Shown here piece after piece: positions 26,522 to 35,142 of a DNA stretch of 64,000 bases; positions within the stretch are counted from its first letter, which is position 1, and every line of letters starts with the position of its first letter. Under the pieces are notes generated by a model. It ran no database searches and was not told where the DNA came from. It was given only the letters and a program-made list of their open reading frames with translations. Origin of the DNA: Streptomyces sp. R41. GTDB taxonomy: Bacteria; Actinomycetota; Actinomycetes; Streptomycetales; Streptomycetaceae. The position numbers and the translations under genes are program-made. The stretch lies in contig NZ_CP163443.1 in the NCBI RefSeq assembly GCF_041053055.1, positions 10,089,001 through 10,153,000 of the forward strand. Reading direction: 5' to 3'.

Positions 26522-26602
26522 ATGTCCGACTTCCGGGAGACGCTCGGAGCAACCACCGACGGGAAGGCACCGTCGGTTTAACGAGCACGGAGGTCGGACA
26601 TG
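26522..26602 (+). ncRNA. Structured leader that can mask the SDR start (candidate cis-regulatory RNA)
   Basis: Three nested stems can form in the 81 bases before and including the SDR start. Outer stem: 26522-26535 with 26588-26601, 14 pairs including one G-U, covering both the GGAGG ribosome site and the first two bases of the ATG. Middle stem: GCTCG 26542-26546 with CGAGC 26582-26586. Inner hairpin: ACCGACGG 26555-26562 with CCGTCGGT 26570-26577, loop GAAGGCA. Unpaired segments (for example GAGCAACC and TTAA) lie at the junctions. I could not match it to a riboswitch class I know. A DNA-level inverted repeat is the alternative reading. Confidence 0.6.
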
Positions 26603-27514
26603 TCAGGGCCGCTGGAAGGCAAGGTCGCACTGGTCGCGGGGGCGACTCGCGGAGCGGGCCGCGGGATCGCGGTGGAGCTCGGCGCGGCCGGTGCGACCGT
26701 TTATGTGACGGGGCGCAGTACGCGCGAGCGGCGTTCGGAGTACGACCGTCCGGAGACCGTGGAGGACACCGCGGACCTGGTCACGGCGGCGGGGGGCCGG
26801 GGCATCGCGGTCCCCACCGACCATCTCGTCCCGTCGAAGGTCGAGGCCCTGGTTACCCGCATCGCCGACGAACAGGGCCGGCTCGACGTCCTGGTCAACG
26901 ACATCTGGGGCGGCGAAAAGCTCTTCGAGTGGGACACCCCGGTCTGGGAGCACGACCTCGACAACGGCCTCAGGCTGCTGCGCCTCGCGGTCGAGACGCA
27001 CGCGATCACCAACCACCACGCGCTGCCCCTGCTGCTGCGTCATCCGGGCGGCCTGGTCGTCGAGATGACCGACGGCACCGCCGAGTACAACCGGAGCACC
27101 TACCGCGTCTCGTTCTTCTACGACCTCGCCAAGTCGTCCGTCCTGCGCATGGCGTTCGCCCTCGGACAGGAAGTCGGCCCGCGCGGAGCCACCGCCGTGG
27201 CGCTCACCCCTGGATGGCTGCGCTCCGAGATGATGCTCGACAACTACGGCGTCACCGAGGAGAACTGGCGCGACGCGCTGGAGCGCTCCCCGCACTTCGG
27301 TATCTCCGAGACGCCGTACTACGTCGGGCGAGCCGTCGCCGCCCTCGCCGCCGACCCGGACGTCGCGCGCTGGAACGGCGACTCGCTGTCCAGCGGGCAG
27401 CTCGCCCAGGTGTACGGCTTCACCGACCGCGACGGCAGCCGCCCGGACGCCTGGCGCTACCTCGTCGAGGTCCAGGACGCGGGCAAGCCGGCGGATACGA
27501 CGGGGTACCGGTGA
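26600..27514 (+). CDS. Short-chain dehydrogenase/reductase
   Basis: A 304-residue SDR, longer than the classical 250. The cofactor motif is GATRGAGRGIAVEL and the following TGRST favours NADPH. The active site is altered from the textbook pattern: NDIWGGE replaces NNAG, and the YxxxK is read as FFYDLAKSS. Related proteins of this subgroup have an N-terminal lobe with TGRSTRERRS and act on unknown substrates. It has its own ribosome site GGAGG, which lies in the leader stem described separately, so translation is probably regulated. It is 128 bases after the mycothiol operon on the same strand. Confidence 0.82.
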   Translation: MSGPLEGKVALVAGATRGAGRGIAVELGAAGATVYVTGRSTRERRSEYDRPETVEDTADLVTAAGGRGIAVPTDHLVPSKVEALVTRIADEQGRLDVLVNDIWGGEKLFEWDTPVWEHDLDNGLRLLRLAVETHAITNHHALPLLLRHPGGLVVEMTDGTAEYNRSTYRVSFFYDLAKSSVLRMAFALGQEVGPRGATAVALTPGWLRSEMMLDNYGVTEENWRDALERSPHFGISETPYYVGRAVAALAADPDVARWNGDSLSSGQLAQVYGFTDRDGSRPDAWRYLVEVQDAGKPADTTGYR

Positions 27515-27516
27515 GC

Positions 27517-28053
27517 TCAGGTGTGATGCACCGGCGGCAGCGGCCAGCGCGCGGAGTGGCCCGGCGGCAGCGCCAGATCGTCCCGCACGGCCGCGTAGTA
27601 GCCCTCGCGCCCGGCGCGCTGCCGCTCCAGCAGGGCCTGCCAGGCCTCCGGGTCACGCGTCCCCTCGCGCAGGAACTGCTCCATCTCCATCACCCTGACC
27701 ACCCACACCCGGGCCCGCTCCACCACCTCCGGACTGCCCAGCAGGATCAGCGCCTCCCCGGAAGGATCCCGCGCGACGGTGGCCTCGGCCAGCAGCGGCG
27801 CGGCCTCCTGCGGGGACAAGGGGTGCGGGTGCGGGTCGTTGCCCAGGTACGACGCCACCCGGTACGTCAGAGTGACGCTCTTCTTCAGCGACCGCGCGTA
27901 GTCGGCGTACACCGAAAGCCGCCGTTCCTCCCAGCGGGCCGCCCGCTCCCTGCGGAACCGGGCCTGATCGCCCCGCACGATCGCCAGATACGAACCGAGG
28001 GCACCGATGACCACGCCGATCAGCGCCGGGAGTTGTTGTACGAACGCGGACAT
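27517..28053 (-). CDS. Hypothetical protein with one N-terminal membrane helix
   Basis: A 178-residue protein. Residues 8-26 (LPALIGVVIGALGSYLAIV) form a membrane anchor, followed by a basic stretch (RFRRERAARWEERR) and a helical cytoplasmic domain with conserved-looking LLGSPEVVERARVW. This layout is common in actinobacterial proteins of unknown role. It converges on the SDR gene with 2 bases between stops, and is divergent from the next SDR. Confidence 0.65.
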   Translation of the reverse strand: MSAFVQQLPALIGVVIGALGSYLAIVRGDQARFRRERAARWEERRLSVYADYARSLKKSVTLTYRVASYLGNDPHPHPLSPQEAAPLLAEATVARDPSGEALILLGSPEVVERARVWVVRVMEMEQFLREGTRDPEAWQALLERQRAGREGYYAAVRDDLALPPGHSARWPLPPVHHT

Positions 28054-28103
28054 GCGCGCACGGTATCTGTCCTCGGGACGATCATGGCAGTACCTTCCCT
28101 GCC

Positions 28104-28901
28104 ATGACTGCGATGAGGCGATTCGAGGGACACGGAGTTCTGATCACGGGCGCGGCTCGCGGCATCGGCGCGGCCACCGCCCACCGGCTGGCCGAGGAAG
28201 GTGCTCAAGTACTCGTCACCGACGTGGACTTGGCCGAGGCGGAGAAGACAGCGGCTTCGATCCGTGAACTCGGCGGGCGGGCCGAGGCGTTGGGGTGCGA
28301 CGTGGGCGAGCGTGCACAGGTCGAACGGGCCGTCGCGTACGCCGTGAACGCCTTCGGCTCGATCGACGTCCTGGTCAACAACGCGTGCTGGTGCACGCCC
28401 GACGCGCCGCTCTTCGAGGACGAGCCGGACGAGGTGTGGGCCCGCGACCTCGACATCACGCTGACCGGCGCCTACCGCTGCGCCCGAGCAGCGCTCCCGC
28501 ACCTCGCGGCCTCCGGTCGCGGCGCCATCGTCAGCATCGGCTCCGTCAACGGCCTCCAGGACTTCGGCAACCACGCGTACAGCGCGGCCAAGGCGGGTCT
28601 CATGTCACTGACCCGCACCCTTGCGGGGCACGCCGCCGAGCGTGGCGTGCGCGTCAACCTGGTGGCGCCGGGCACGGTCCGCACCACGGCCTGGGAAGGC
28701 CGTGAGGACGATCTCGCCCTGGTCTCGGACGTCTATCCGCTGGGGCGGGTCGGCGAGCCGGAGGACATCGCTGCAGCCGTCGCCTTCCTCGCCTCCCGGG
28801 ACGCTGCCTGGATCACCGGGACGACCCTGTGCGTCGACGGGGGCCTGCTGGCGGTCAACACCGGTTTCCGGCAGACGGTCAAGCGCCACAAGAGCGTCTG
28901 A
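28104..28901 (+). CDS. Classical SDR oxidoreductase
   Basis: A 265-residue classical SDR. The cofactor loop is GAARGIGAATA, the acidic residue after strand 2 is in TDVDLAEAE (NAD preference), NNAC replaces NNAG, the active-site Ser is in SIGSVNG and the catalytic YSAAK is intact, followed by PGTVRT and the C-terminal TGTTLCVDGGLL. Substrate unknown. The last 23 bases overlap the convergent PLP decarboxylase gene. Confidence 0.88.
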   Translation: MTAMRRFEGHGVLITGAARGIGAATAHRLAEEGAQVLVTDVDLAEAEKTAASIRELGGRAEALGCDVGERAQVERAVAYAVNAFGSIDVLVNNACWCTPDAPLFEDEPDEVWARDLDITLTGAYRCARAALPHLAASGRGAIVSIGSVNGLQDFGNHAYSAAKAGLMSLTRTLAGHAAERGVRVNLVAPGTVRTTAWEGREDDLALVSDVYPLGRVGEPEDIAAAVAFLASRDAAWITGTTLCVDGGLLAVNTGFRQTVKRHKSV

Positions 28902-30273
28902 TGGCGTCGAAGACGCGGTCCAAGTCCTCTTCAGTGGTACGCCAGTTGCTGAACGCCGCCCGCAGCGCGTGCGTCCCGCCGTAGAACGTCGGCGTCACGA
29001 AGGCCTCGCCCGAGGCGGCGACCGCGTGGGCCAGCGCGTGCACCCGCTCCTCGCTGGGCTCGTCGGCGAGCGTGAAGCAGGCGACGTTGAGCCGCACGGG
29101 CGCCAGGAGCCGCACCTGAGGAATCTCCTCCGAGATCCGCTTGCCCAGCCGCCGGGCGAGCGCCACGTTCCGCTCGACGATCTCGCGGTGCCCCTCGCGC
29201 CCGTACGCCGTGAGGGAGAACCAGGCCGGGAGCGCGCGCAGCCGACGGGAGTTCTCCGGAGTGAGGTGCAGGAAGTCGGGGTCGCCGCCGGGCAGTCCCA
29301 GATACGGTGACGCGTTGTGGAAGACCCGGACCTGGAGGTCCTGGCGCCGGGTGAACTGGACGGCCGCGTCGTAGGGGACGTTCAGCCACTTGTGCAGGTC
29401 GACACAGACGGAGTCGGCCGCGTCCAGGCCCTCGACGAGATGCGCGTACGAGGGTGACAGCGCGGCGAAGCCGCCGAACGCGGCGTCCACGTGCAGCCAG
29501 AAGTCGTACCGTTCCTTGAGCGAGGCGATGGCCCGCAGATCGTCGAAGTCGACGGTGTTCACGGTCCCGGCGTTCGCCACGACCACGGCCGGCTGTCCGT
29601 CGAGCGCGTCGAGGGCGGCGGCGAGCCGCTCGACGTCGACGGCCTCCCGGTTCCCGGACAGCACCGGCACCGGACGCAGCCGGTCCCGCCCGAGGCCGAG
29701 CACGGACAGTGCCTTGGCGACGCTGGAGTGCGGGCTGCCCGAGAGCACGTCGACCGGACCGAGCGCGCCGACGCCCTCCCGCGACACCGACACACCTTGG
29801 CGCTCACCGAGCCACTCCCGCGCGATCGCCAGGCCCACCGTGTTGGAGACGGTCGCCCCGCTCACGAACGCACCGCTGTGCGCCTCGCTCAGCCCGAACA
29901 GCTGGCGCAGCCAGCCCAGCGTCTCGTGCTCCAGGGCGGACGCGGACGAGCCACCGCTGCCGGACACGTTCTGGTCGTACGCGCTGGTCAGCCAGTCCCC
30001 GGTGAGCGAGGCAGGGGTCGCGCCACCGGTGACGAAGCCGAGGTAACGCGGGCCCGCGGAGCCGGAGAACCCCGGCGACCAGCGCTCGGCGAACCGCGCC
30101 AGCGCACCCTCGGCACCCGCTCCCTCGATGGGAAGGGGCTCCGGGGCGGGCGCTTTGTCGAGGCGGGCGACGCGGCGTTCGTCGAGACCGCTCATCTCCC
30201 GCGCGGCGAAATCTCGGGCGGACTGCAGGAGCGCGGGGAGCCGGTGGAGGTCGTCGGCGAGAGTGGGGTGCAT
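28879..30273 (-). CDS. PLP-dependent amino acid decarboxylase (group II)
   Basis: A 464-residue fold-type I PLP enzyme of the aromatic-L-amino-acid/glutamate decarboxylase group. The PLP lysine is in SVCVDLHKWLNVPYD, the phosphate-binding Asp-Ala in WLHVDAAFGG, and the His that stacks on PLP in SGSPHSSVAKA. These enzymes make amines or, in some members, aldehydes. ATG 30273 begins the helical N-terminal flap; the open frame upstream crosses the divergent MocR gene. A MocR regulator 60 bases away on the other strand is a typical partner for a PLP-related gene, and the inverted repeat between them supports shared control. Confidence 0.88.
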   Translation of the reverse strand: MHPTLADDLHRLPALLQSARDFAAREMSGLDERRVARLDKAPAPEPLPIEGAGAEGALARFAERWSPGFSGSAGPRYLGFVTGGATPASLTGDWLTSAYDQNVSGSGGSSASALEHETLGWLRQLFGLSEAHSGAFVSGATVSNTVGLAIAREWLGERQGVSVSREGVGALGPVDVLSGSPHSSVAKALSVLGLGRDRLRPVPVLSGNREAVDVERLAAALDALDGQPAVVVANAGTVNTVDFDDLRAIASLKERYDFWLHVDAAFGGFAALSPSYAHLVEGLDAADSVCVDLHKWLNVPYDAAVQFTRRQDLQVRVFHNASPYLGLPGGDPDFLHLTPENSRRLRALPAWFSLTAYGREGHREIVERNVALARRLGKRISEEIPQVRLLAPVRLNVACFTLADEPSEERVHALAHAVAASGEAFVTPTFYGGTHALRAAFSNWRTTEEDLDRVFDAIRRSCGA

Positions 30274-30307
30274 GGCGGCAGCGTAGGCGGGCGGCCGGCG
30301 GAAATCC

Positions 30308-30333
30308 TGGTCCACTTGAGGGAAACTGGACCA
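30308..30333. promoter_or_regulatory. Inverted repeat, likely MocR operator
   Basis: Perfect 7-base arms TGGTCCA (30308-30314) and TGGACCA (30327-30333), centre spacing 19 bases, occupy the 60-base gap between the divergent MocR and decarboxylase genes. The right arm touches the MocR ATG, so binding would block its own initiation. Confidence 0.65.
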
Positions 30334-31710
30334 ATGCAGAGGGGATTCGCCGCCGCGCTCGGCACCTGGCGCACGAAAGAGGGGCCGCTCGCGCGGTCGC
30401 TGTCCGCCGCGGTACGCGAGGCGGTGGTCGACGGCCGTCTCCCCGCCGGAACCCGGCTGCCCTCCGAGCGGGAACTCGCCCGCACCCTCGACCTCAGCCG
30501 CGGCACCGTCGTCACCGCCCTCACCCTGCTGCGGGACGACGGCTGGCTGCACACCCGGCACGGCAGCGGCAGTGTCGTACGGCTTCCCGCGCGTCTCACC
30601 GAGCGCACCACACCGTGGTCACTGGACCGGGGCGGATCGGGTGACGCGGACCTCGACCTGACGCTCGCCGTCACGGCGGCGCCCCACGAGGCCTACCTCG
30701 CCGCACTGGGCCGGGCCGTCGAGCGCAGCGCGGCCCTGCTGGTCGACTCGGGGGTGGCGACACCGGGGTTGCCCCACCTGCGTGAGCTCCTCGCCGAGCG
30801 GTACACACGCTCGGGCCTGGCAACCCGCCCCGAGCAGATCCTCGTCACCTCGGGCGCGCAGGCCGCGCTGACGCTGCTCCTCGACCACCTGCACACCGAT
30901 CGCAGAGCGCCGGTCGTGGTGGAGAGCCCCACCTATCCGGGGGCGCTCGCCATCCTCCGACGGCGCCGGGCCCGCCTGCTGCCCGTCCCGGTGACGGCCG
31001 CGCACGGCTGGGACACGGAGCGTCTCGCCGAGGCCGTACGCGGACAGGGGCCCCAACTCGCCTATCTCATCCCCGACTTCCACAACCCCACCGGTGCGCA
31101 CATGACCGCCCCGACCCGGGCCGCGGTCGGCGCCCTCGCCGAGCGCCACGCGCTGACCGTCGTCGTCGACGAGACCATGCGCGACCTGGACCTGCGGACG
31201 CCGCCCCGACCGGGGCCCCATCTCCGCGGAGCACGAGTGATCCAGATCGGCTCGGCGAGCAAGGTGCTGTGGAGCGGCCTGCGGGTCGGCTGGATCCGGG
31301 CGGGCGGGGACCTCGTACGCGAGCTGGTGCGCAATCCGCTGCAGCCGCAGTTGTCGCCGCCGCCGCTGGAGCAGCTGATCGCCGCCGAGCTGTTCGGTGA
31401 CGGCCTGGACGAGGTCCTCGCCGACCGCCGGACCCGCCTTCGGGCTCAGCGCGACCATCTGGCCGGACTCCTCGCGGAGACGGAGGCCGGATGGACCTTC
31501 ACCGTGCCGAACGGCGGGCTGTCGATCTGGCTGCACCTCGGTCCGACCACGACGGCGACGGAGCTGGCGGCGCGCGCCGCGGCTCGGGGTCTCGCGGTCT
31601 CGCCCGGCCCGTTGTTCGCCGCCGACCGCGCGACCCTGGCCCACCATCTGCGTCTGCCGTTCACGGCCACGCCGGACGTGCTCACGCGGGCCGTGGCGCT
31701 GCTGCGGTAG
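30334..31710 (+). CDS. MocR-family regulator (GntR HTH fused to aminotransferase fold)
   Basis: A 458-residue MocR/PdxR-type regulator. Residues about 10-75 form a GntR winged helix (LPSERELARTLDLSRGTVVTALTLLRDDGWL); the rest is a class I aminotransferase fold with the Asn-Pro-Thr-Gly segment (PDFHNPTGAHM), the Asp-Glu pair (VVVDETMRDL) and the PLP lysine site QIGSASKVLWSGLRVGWI. Such proteins sense PLP or an amino acid adduct. The short divergent gap and the inverted repeat suggest it controls the decarboxylase. The start ATG has no upstream ribosome site because of the operator; the message may be leaderless. Confidence 0.88.
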   Translation: MQRGFAAALGTWRTKEGPLARSLSAAVREAVVDGRLPAGTRLPSERELARTLDLSRGTVVTALTLLRDDGWLHTRHGSGSVVRLPARLTERTTPWSLDRGGSGDADLDLTLAVTAAPHEAYLAALGRAVERSAALLVDSGVATPGLPHLRELLAERYTRSGLATRPEQILVTSGAQAALTLLLDHLHTDRRAPVVVESPTYPGALAILRRRRARLLPVPVTAAHGWDTERLAEAVRGQGPQLAYLIPDFHNPTGAHMTAPTRAAVGALAERHALTVVVDETMRDLDLRTPPRPGPHLRGARVIQIGSASKVLWSGLRVGWIRAGGDLVRELVRNPLQPQLSPPPLEQLIAAELFGDGLDEVLADRRTRLRAQRDHLAGLLAETEAGWTFTVPNGGLSIWLHLGPTTTATELAARAAARGLAVSPGPLFAADRATLAHHLRLPFTATPDVLTRAVALLR

Positions 31711-31845
31711 CCGCGTGGAGGAATCCGCGCGGCCGGCCGGTGAATGTCACCGTTTGGTCGCAGCCCGATCACCCGTACAACGCACACCCCCCGACGCGGG
31801 TCTACCAGGCAGGAAACGCGAGAAGCATGAGAGGGAAGGCCCGCC

Positions 31846-32541
31846 ATGGGGGACATACGCAGACGAGGCGCCGTCGCGCTCGGGATCACCGGACTGGTCG
31901 CACCGCTGACCCTCGCGCTGGGCACGACGCCCGCGCAGGCCGCGAGCTGTACGACACAGACCGGCCCGTATCAGAAGCAGGTGGAGAAGTTCCTCGGCCG
32001 ACCGGTCGACGGACGGCAGTCCTCCGCCGACTGCCAGGCGATCCAGGCCTTCCAGACCAAGCACGGCATCACCCCGAACATCGGGTACGCGGGACCCGTC
32101 ACGTGGGGCGTGATGGACCTGATGAACAAGCAGAAGGCCGTCGGCAGCAACCCCAACAGGAACGGCACGTGCCCGGTCAACAAGGGCCGCATCGCCTGCG
32201 TCAACCTGACGCTCCAGCTCAGCTGGATCCAGGACGGCAGCACCCTCGTCTACGGGCCGGTGCCGGTCCGCACCGGGCGTGACGGATACGAGACCCGTAC
32301 CGGCCTGAAGAAGATCTACTGGCGGGACATCGACCACGTCTCGACCATCTACAACGTGCCCATGCCCTACAGCCAGTTCTTCGACGGCGGCCAGGCCTTC
32401 CACTCGGTCGGCGTCAGCATGTGGAACCCGCCCGGCTCGCACGGCTGCGTCAACATGACCACGGCCACCGCGAAGAAGTACTGGTCGCTGCTGAAGACCG
32501 GCGACGACGTGTTCGTGTACGGCCGCAAGCCGGGCACCTGA
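31846..32541 (+). CDS. Secreted L,D-transpeptidase with peptidoglycan-binding domain
   Basis: A 231-residue exported protein: signal peptide at 1-31 (ending AQA), a PG_binding_1-like helical domain at about 35-95 (CQAIQAFQTKHGITPNIGYAGPVTW), then a YkuD catalytic domain whose nucleophile Cys and His are in SHGCVNM near residue 205. It forms 3-3 cross-links or anchors proteins in the wall. The fold has four cysteines, which fit two disulfides outside the cell. It stands alone between MocR and the sugar locus. Confidence 0.88.
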   Translation: MGDIRRRGAVALGITGLVAPLTLALGTTPAQAASCTTQTGPYQKQVEKFLGRPVDGRQSSADCQAIQAFQTKHGITPNIGYAGPVTWGVMDLMNKQKAVGSNPNRNGTCPVNKGRIACVNLTLQLSWIQDGSTLVYGPVPVRTGRDGYETRTGLKKIYWRDIDHVSTIYNVPMPYSQFFDGGQAFHSVGVSMWNPPGSHGCVNMTTATAKKYWSLLKTGDDVFVYGRKPGT

Positions 32542-32552
32542 CGGCGCCCGGC
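32529..32552. terminator. Hairpin at the end of the L,D-transpeptidase gene
   Basis: GCCGGGC (32529-32535) pairs with GCCCGGC (32546-32552) around the stop codon, between convergent genes only 30 bases apart. Confidence 0.5.
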
Positions 32553-32571
32553 TCCCCAACGGGCCGAAACG

Positions 32572-33774
32572 TTACGCCTCCGGAGCGTCCCCGAAGTCCG
32601 GGATCTCCAGCCTGACCCCGCCCTGCCGCGCCGACTCGTGCGCGACGATGCCCGGCAGGGTGTAGCGGGCCGCGACCCACGCGTTCACCGACGGCACTGT
32701 CCGGGTGTTGACCGCGGTCACGAAGTCGTCCACCAGGAAGTGGTGGCTGCCCTCGTGCCCGTTGTGGAGCTGGTCGAACTCCCGGGGCAGCCGCGCCCGG
32801 TCGTGCACCGGCGCCGATCCGGACGTGAAGGCGGCCCGCAGCGCGGGCGCGATGTGCTGGAGCGACGGGTCGTCGGGCGCCAGTGTCGGCTTGGGCTCCA
32901 GCAGTTCGGTGATGTCCTTCACCCCCTTCTTGTCCTGCCAGAAACTCACCGTCGCGAGCTGCTCCATGCTGGCGTCCGTGCCGAAGAACCGGAATCGTGA
33001 CTCCCTGATGTGCGAGGGATAGCCGACGCGGCGGAACTCGTTGGTACGGAACGAGCCGCCGCCCGCCACCTCGAACAGCGCGGTGGCATTGGAGAAGTCA
33101 TTGCCGAACTGGCTGATCTCCTTGTCGAACACGCCGTCCCCGCGCTCGTCGCGCACCCCGATCGCGGAGACGCTCACCGCGTGCGTCCGCCACGCCCCGA
33201 GCACCCCGCCCACCGAGTGCGTCGGGTACAGCAGCGGGGGATAGCTGGCGGTCGCCTTCCAGTTCTCTCCGCCGCTGTACTGGTACGCCTCGTAGAACCC
33301 GAGATCCATGTCGTGGACGTAGTCGCCCTCGGCGTAGAAGAGCCGTCCGAAGGCGCCCTCGGCGATCTGGTTGCGGGCATGGACCGTCGCCGGGTTGTAC
33401 TGGCTGGTCTCGCCCATCATGTACGTCAGCCCGGTCGCCCGTACGGTGTCGATGATCGCCGCGATCTCCTGCGTACTGATCGCCATCGGCACCGCCGAGT
33501 ACACATGCTTACCGGCGTTCAGCCCCTGGAGCACCAATGGCCCATGGGTCCAGCGCTGGGTGAAGATCGCGACGGCGTCCACCGCCGGCGACTCCAGCAT
33601 CGCCTCGTACGAGGGAAAGGTGCCCGACAGCCCTTCGGCGGCCGCCAGTTCGTCGGCGCGCTCGGGGAGCAGATCGGTGACGTGGACATCGCCGACGCCT
33701 GGATGGGCGAGGAACAGCTTGGCGAACTGGCCGGAGAACTGCCCGGCGCCGACGATGCCGAGAGAGAACGTCAT
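32572..33774 (-). CDS. Gfo/Idh/MocA-family sugar dehydrogenase
   Basis: A 400-residue NAD(P)-dependent oxidoreductase. The N-terminal Rossmann domain starts LGIVGAGQFSGQFA, the EKP-like segment reads NAGKHVYSAVPMA and the C-terminal alpha/beta domain carries a conserved-looking GGENWKATASYPP and the His-rich HNGHEGSHHFLVDD. Members oxidise or reduce sugars and polyols. It is the last gene of the sugar uptake operon and its product probably acts on the imported sugar. ATG 33774 is used; a GTG at 33792 overlaps the binding-protein stop (GTGA) and is a possible coupled start. Confidence 0.85.
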   Translation of the reverse strand: MTFSLGIVGAGQFSGQFAKLFLAHPGVGDVHVTDLLPERADELAAAEGLSGTFPSYEAMLESPAVDAVAIFTQRWTHGPLVLQGLNAGKHVYSAVPMAISTQEIAAIIDTVRATGLTYMMGETSQYNPATVHARNQIAEGAFGRLFYAEGDYVHDMDLGFYEAYQYSGGENWKATASYPPLLYPTHSVGGVLGAWRTHAVSVSAIGVRDERGDGVFDKEISQFGNDFSNATALFEVAGGGSFRTNEFRRVGYPSHIRESRFRFFGTDASMEQLATVSFWQDKKGVKDITELLEPKPTLAPDDPSLQHIAPALRAAFTSGSAPVHDRARLPREFDQLHNGHEGSHHFLVDDFVTAVNTRTVPSVNAWVAARYTLPGIVAHESARQGGVRLEIPDFGDAPEA

Positions 33775-33788
33775 GGAGACAGCATCCT

Positions 33789-35132
33789 TCACTGGTCGAG
33801 AATGAGATTGATCTGGCTGTTGGTCCTGCTCAGCCCGCTGACCGGCGCGTCATTGGCGAAGACGTCCTGCATCGCGGGATGCATCAGCGCGTAGACGTCC
33901 GCCGCGTAGTTGGTGATCGGGTAGGAGAAGGTCGTGAAGTCCTTCTTGTCGGCGACCGGCCGGGTGAAGGCCGTGACGTCGATACCCTTCTTCTTGTAGG
34001 CGGCGACCGCGGCCTTCGTGCCGTCGGGTGTCGCGGGGAAGACGATCCCGTAGGAGCCGACCGTCTTCTGGCACGCGTCCGAGGCCAGATACGCCACCCA
34101 CTTCTTCGCGCCCTTCTTGTCGCGGGCGTTCTTGGTGATCGAGTCGGCGAGGCCGTTCATCATGGTCGAGCGTTTGCCGGTGGGGCCGACGGGGGTGAAG
34201 GCGGTGCCGACATCGAGGCCCTTGGCCCCGTAGTACGTGGAGATCATCCAGGCACCGTCGAAGGCTGCCGCCGCCTTGCCGGAGGCGAGCTGTGCGTTGG
34301 CCGGGTTGGCGCCCTCGCTGTAGTCCGTGAAGGGCGCCAGATATCCCTTCTTCGCCAGGCCGAAGTACCACTGGACGACGGACTGGAAGGTCTTGCTGTC
34401 GTAGTGGTAGGTGGTGCCCCACCGCTTCTTGTCCGTATAGGTCCAGCCGGCGGAGCCCGTGAAGGGGCTCCACTGGGTCTGGCCGTCGCCGTCGCCCGCG
34501 CCGCCGGTGGCCAGCCCGTACACCTTGACGTGGTGCTTGTCGAAGCCGGGTTCGTCGCCCCGCCTGCCGTTCTGGTCGACGGTGAGATGCGCGATGGCTT
34601 TCTCGAAGGTGCCGCCGTCCTTCGGGTTCCAGGAGAGGCTGTTGAGTCGTCCGGCGGAGATTCCGGCCGCCCTGGCCATCTTCCGGTTGTAGAAGAGGGC
34701 GACGGTGTCCCAGTCCTTCGGGGCGCCGTAGCGGTGGCCGTCCTGGCCGGTCCAGTTGGCGGCGAGCCCGGACTGGTAGGCGGAGTCGTCGATGTCCAGG
34801 CCGTCCAGTGGCTCCAGAACCTTGAGGTCGGCGAACTGGCCGAACTTCTGGATGTGGTCGGTGAACACGTCCGGCTGGGTGCCGGCGATGAAGCTCGCGG
34901 TGAGCTTGGTCCAGTAGTCGTTCCAGCCCATCTGGGTGATCTTGACGTGCAGACCCGGGTTCTCCTTCTCGAAGCCCTTCGCGCACGCCTGGTAGGCGGG
35001 CAGCTGGTTGGCGTCCCACAGCCAGTACGTCACCGTGTTCGCGGACGAACCCGCCGAGCCGCCCTTCGCGCACCCGCTCACCAGGGACAGCGCCAGCGCT
35101 CCGGTCAGCGCCACGACCGTACGAAATCGCAT
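33789..35132 (-). CDS. Sugar ABC transporter binding lipoprotein
   Basis: A 447-residue extracellular solute-binding protein of family 1. The signal peptide ends in the lipobox LVSGC (Cys about residue 21), so it is a lipoprotein. The mature part has typical family blocks (TYWLWDANQLPAYQACAKGF opens the fold; FTDHIQKFGQFAD; DGAWMISTYYG). Substrate is probably an oligosaccharide or monosaccharide from plant matter. AGGGGACAGGA precedes ATG 35132. It lies 10 bases after the inner permease stop. Confidence 0.9.
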   Translation of the reverse strand: MRFRTVVALTGALALSLVSGCAKGGSAGSSANTVTYWLWDANQLPAYQACAKGFEKENPGLHVKITQMGWNDYWTKLTASFIAGTQPDVFTDHIQKFGQFADLKVLEPLDGLDIDDSAYQSGLAANWTGQDGHRYGAPKDWDTVALFYNRKMARAAGISAGRLNSLSWNPKDGGTFEKAIAHLTVDQNGRRGDEPGFDKHHVKVYGLATGGAGDGDGQTQWSPFTGSAGWTYTDKKRWGTTYHYDSKTFQSVVQWYFGLAKKGYLAPFTDYSEGANPANAQLASGKAAAAFDGAWMISTYYGAKGLDVGTAFTPVGPTGKRSTMMNGLADSITKNARDKKGAKKWVAYLASDACQKTVGSYGIVFPATPDGTKAAVAAYKKKGIDVTAFTRPVADKKDFTTFSYPITNYAADVYALMHPAMQDVFANDAPVSGLSRTNSQINLILDQ

Positions 35133-35142
35133 TCCTGTCCCC

